From Zygnema cylindricum (taxonomy: Eukaryota; Streptophyta; Zygnematophyceae; Zygnematales; Zygnemataceae), in contig JBBHKE010001695.1 in the NCBI GenBank assembly GCA_037447655.1, forward strand, positions 62,001-126,000: a DNA stretch of 64,000 nt, written 5' to 3'. The notes beneath the pieces are model-generated. The model was given only the letters and a program-made list of their open reading frames with translations. It ran no database searches and was not told the DNA's origin. The translations under genes were made by a program, and so were the position numbers. The number at the start of each line of letters is the position of its first letter. Positions within the stretch are counted from its first letter, which is position 1. Shown here piece after piece: positions 40,901 through 43,900 of this stretch.

Positions 40901-43900
40901 AACAGAATTCACCGCCGTTATCTGTACGGAGAACTTTGATGCGAGAATTGTGGAAAGTTTCTACTTTTGCTTTAAATTGTTGAAACGTAGCAAAAGTATC
41001 TGATTTTCGACGAATTAGGTAGATGTGACAGTAGCGTGTTGCGTCGTCAATAAATGTGACAAAGTATTGAGAGCCGTTGTGACTGTGAACTGACATTGGT
41101 CCACAAAGATCAGAGTGGATCAAATCAAGTGGTCCGTTAGATTTGGACGTACTTGAGGGAAAGGAAGGTCGGGAGAACTTTCCTTCGACGCAACCGGAAC
41201 AAAATGGAAGTTTTTGATTGGTCAAGGGTTCCAGTCCAGTTACAAGACCCTTGGTCAAGTCATGGAGACTAGATCCGGACAGGTGACCATATCGGAGGTG
41301 CCACTTGGAGAAGGTGGCTTGTGAGGAAGCGACAGCCATGTTGGCGAATCCAATGGGCGAGAAGGACGAGAGGATATAGATGTCGCCTCTTTTTACTCCG
41401 AATCCGACCGTTGATTTTGTTGGGGATAAAAAGTCAACTCGGTCGGAGGAAAAGACGGCTGTTGCTCCTTGTTTCAAGGCCGCACCGACAGAGAAGAGAT
41501 TTTTTCGTAGTTCCGGGACAAAAAGGACGCTGGGGAGGGAAATATTGGTTTGACGGTTGGTGGAAGGTGTGACTGTACGACCGATATGAGTGGCCGTGAG
41601 GGTACTGTTGTTGCCAAGTACGATTGGCATTGGAGGACTGAGTGGAGTCATAAATGAGAACCAATCGGCGCGAGATGATAAGTGGTGAGATGCGCCCGAA
41701 TCAACGATCCAAGCGGAGTCAGGGACCTGAGATGATTGTTGTACTGCAGAGGACAATGCGAATCCATAATCGGATTGTGTCATTGATGGCGGCGGACTGA
41801 CATTGTCTACCGGTGGTTGGAGTACGGGCGGTTGGGTAGAAGCCGACAATGGATAAGTAGGAACGTATATTGGGATTCGCGAGCTGGAGTGATCCGCCAG
41901 ATGAGGTGGGCCGTACGGATAGTGGGATTCGACAAAAGGGTTGGTCTGGGAGTACGCCAAATTTCCAAGGGCAAAAGTACTTTCAGCTGATGAAGCTTGA
42001 CCGTGGTATGATCCACGCCCTCCAGGCTGTCCTCGTCCACCAGTACGGCCGGGTCCACCTTGTCGTTCATTTTTGCGTTTAAGCGCCGGACACACATCTA
42101 TGATGTGATCTGACGCTCGACAATAGCGACAGGTGGGAGAAGGAGATTTTGGCGGCCTGGGATTGGGTGAAAAGGTCGCCAGAGCCACTCCTGATTTTGT
42201 TTGAAAAGATTGTTTCATTTCCTCGTGAACCAGTCGCGCAGTTAGGGTCGGAATGGTCAGAGCGACTGGCGAGTTGTCAAGGGAGGAAATGAGGGAGGAA
42301 TAGTAATCCGGTAAACCTCCCAGGATGGCCGAAATAAGATCATCATCGGAGATTGGCGCTTTGATGCTCTTAAGTTGACCGGCCAGCGACTTGAGATGTT
42401 GGACGTAGGTTTGAATAGAATCAGTAGGCAGCTTGCGATAAGTATTCAGCTGCCTTTTGAGAAAGAGCTTGTTGGACCAGGATTGATTCTCATATGCAGA
42501 GGTCAATAGTGACCATGCATTGTGAGCAGAAACTGCGTCGCGGACAATGTCGATCTGTGATGACTCTAGAGCGAGGACAAGCCGAGAGTGGGCCTCCTCG
42601 TTTCTAGCGAGCCAAATTGTTTTGGCAGCAGCGTCAGTTGGTTCAAGTTCGCTGCCACTAATGATCGACCAAAGTTTCTCACGACGAAATAGATGTTCTA
42701 TCTGGTATTTCCAACCGTAAAAGTCTGTCCCGTTAAATTTGGCAACGGTATTGGCGTTGCCGGGCCCATAACCTGTGAAAGGTGAAGCCATAGTAGCAAA
42801 TAGAGTAGAAAGAATGGGAACAGACAGAATGCTCTGTTTTGATTAATGATTTCAAAACTGATACAAAACATAAGAAAAAGACAAGCTAAATAGAGAAAAT
42901 ATCTTGAGAGTACCCTCTCAAGGACTGAAACGTACTTTCCTATTTTGAAGGGGCACTTGACCTTTCGGTCAAGAGCCAGGGTCAAGATTTATAACCAGAT
43001 CTTGACCAGAATCTAATTACGTGAAAGTACATTGATTGCAAAACAGAGAAAGACCGAAATACTGAAATCCTAGATACTAGGACAGACTGCACAGACTGCA
43101 GAATTCTGAATAGCGAAATTCTAGATGACAGAATTCAGAATTTCGCTATTGAACAGAAACATTAACTTCTATCAAAGACTACTCTTCTAACAGTATGTGC
43201 ATTCAAACTTCCAGGTGATACACATTTAAACTTCTCCTAAAGAATATAATTTGTATCAAAATTATTGGTGAATTTTTATGAAAGGTTTCTTCAGCGTATT
43301 TCCGGAGCTGTAAAATATAATGTAAACTTTAGTTCTTCATACATGTGGGATTTGCTAGGTTCACTATCATACTACTACCTTTGATTAAATTATGAACTTT
43401 GTTTCACTGAATTGTACATAATAATAATTGCTAAGCAATCATAAGTTTGTTAAAAATACTCTTTTTATTTTATTCAGATCCCTTACAGCGGGGAATTGTG
43501 CGTTTCATGCAGCCCATAAAAGCACATTCACGCTCACGAAAGTAACATTAACATTTCAAGTCGCCGGAAAGATAGCTGCGTCCGCAGATGTAAACTCTGT
43601 GAGAATGCGGCCTTACTCTCGGAAAAGGGACAAAGTACGGTTTGCAATTGAAGTGATTGTGGCCATAACCATCTTGGTTGGAATCTTCATCGAGTTAACT
43701 GATTGTGTAATTGATATTCGGAACGGAAAACTTATCGAATACCTCACGAGTATCTGGAATTGGGTCGATGTGATATCACTTGCAATCATGGCGGCTGGTG
43801 TTGTCATCTGGTGCGTCATATTTTCATGTTAATGGGATTTGGCTGACTAGAGCTTGGTGTGCGTTTGATACGACATAAACTAGACTTTTATTAAATCAAA

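Larger units (their letters stand above)
38085..43192 (-). mobile_element. Intact Ty1/Copia LTR retrotransposon
   Basis: The two 419-bp LTRs (38085-38503 and 42774-43192) look identical by eye. In element orientation they start TGTTAGAAG and end TTTCACA, the canonical TG...CA. A 5-bp target duplication GTATG flanks the element at 38080-38084 and 43193-43197. The primer-binding site GGTTATGGGCCC (complement of 42762-42773) abuts the 5' LTR. The polypurine tract CAAAGAGGGGGGG (complement of 38504-38516) abuts the 3' LTR. One uninterrupted gag-pol frame fills the interior. Identical LTRs and the open frame indicate a very recent insertion. It lies antisense within an intron of the polycystin gene. 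Confidence 0.97.

Noticed and set aside
43478-43488. Outer acceptor TTCAG at 43477 for the S2 exon
   Set aside because: Using it with the incoming phase leads to a stop codon; the inner acceptor ending at 43488 keeps frame and gives good similarity.
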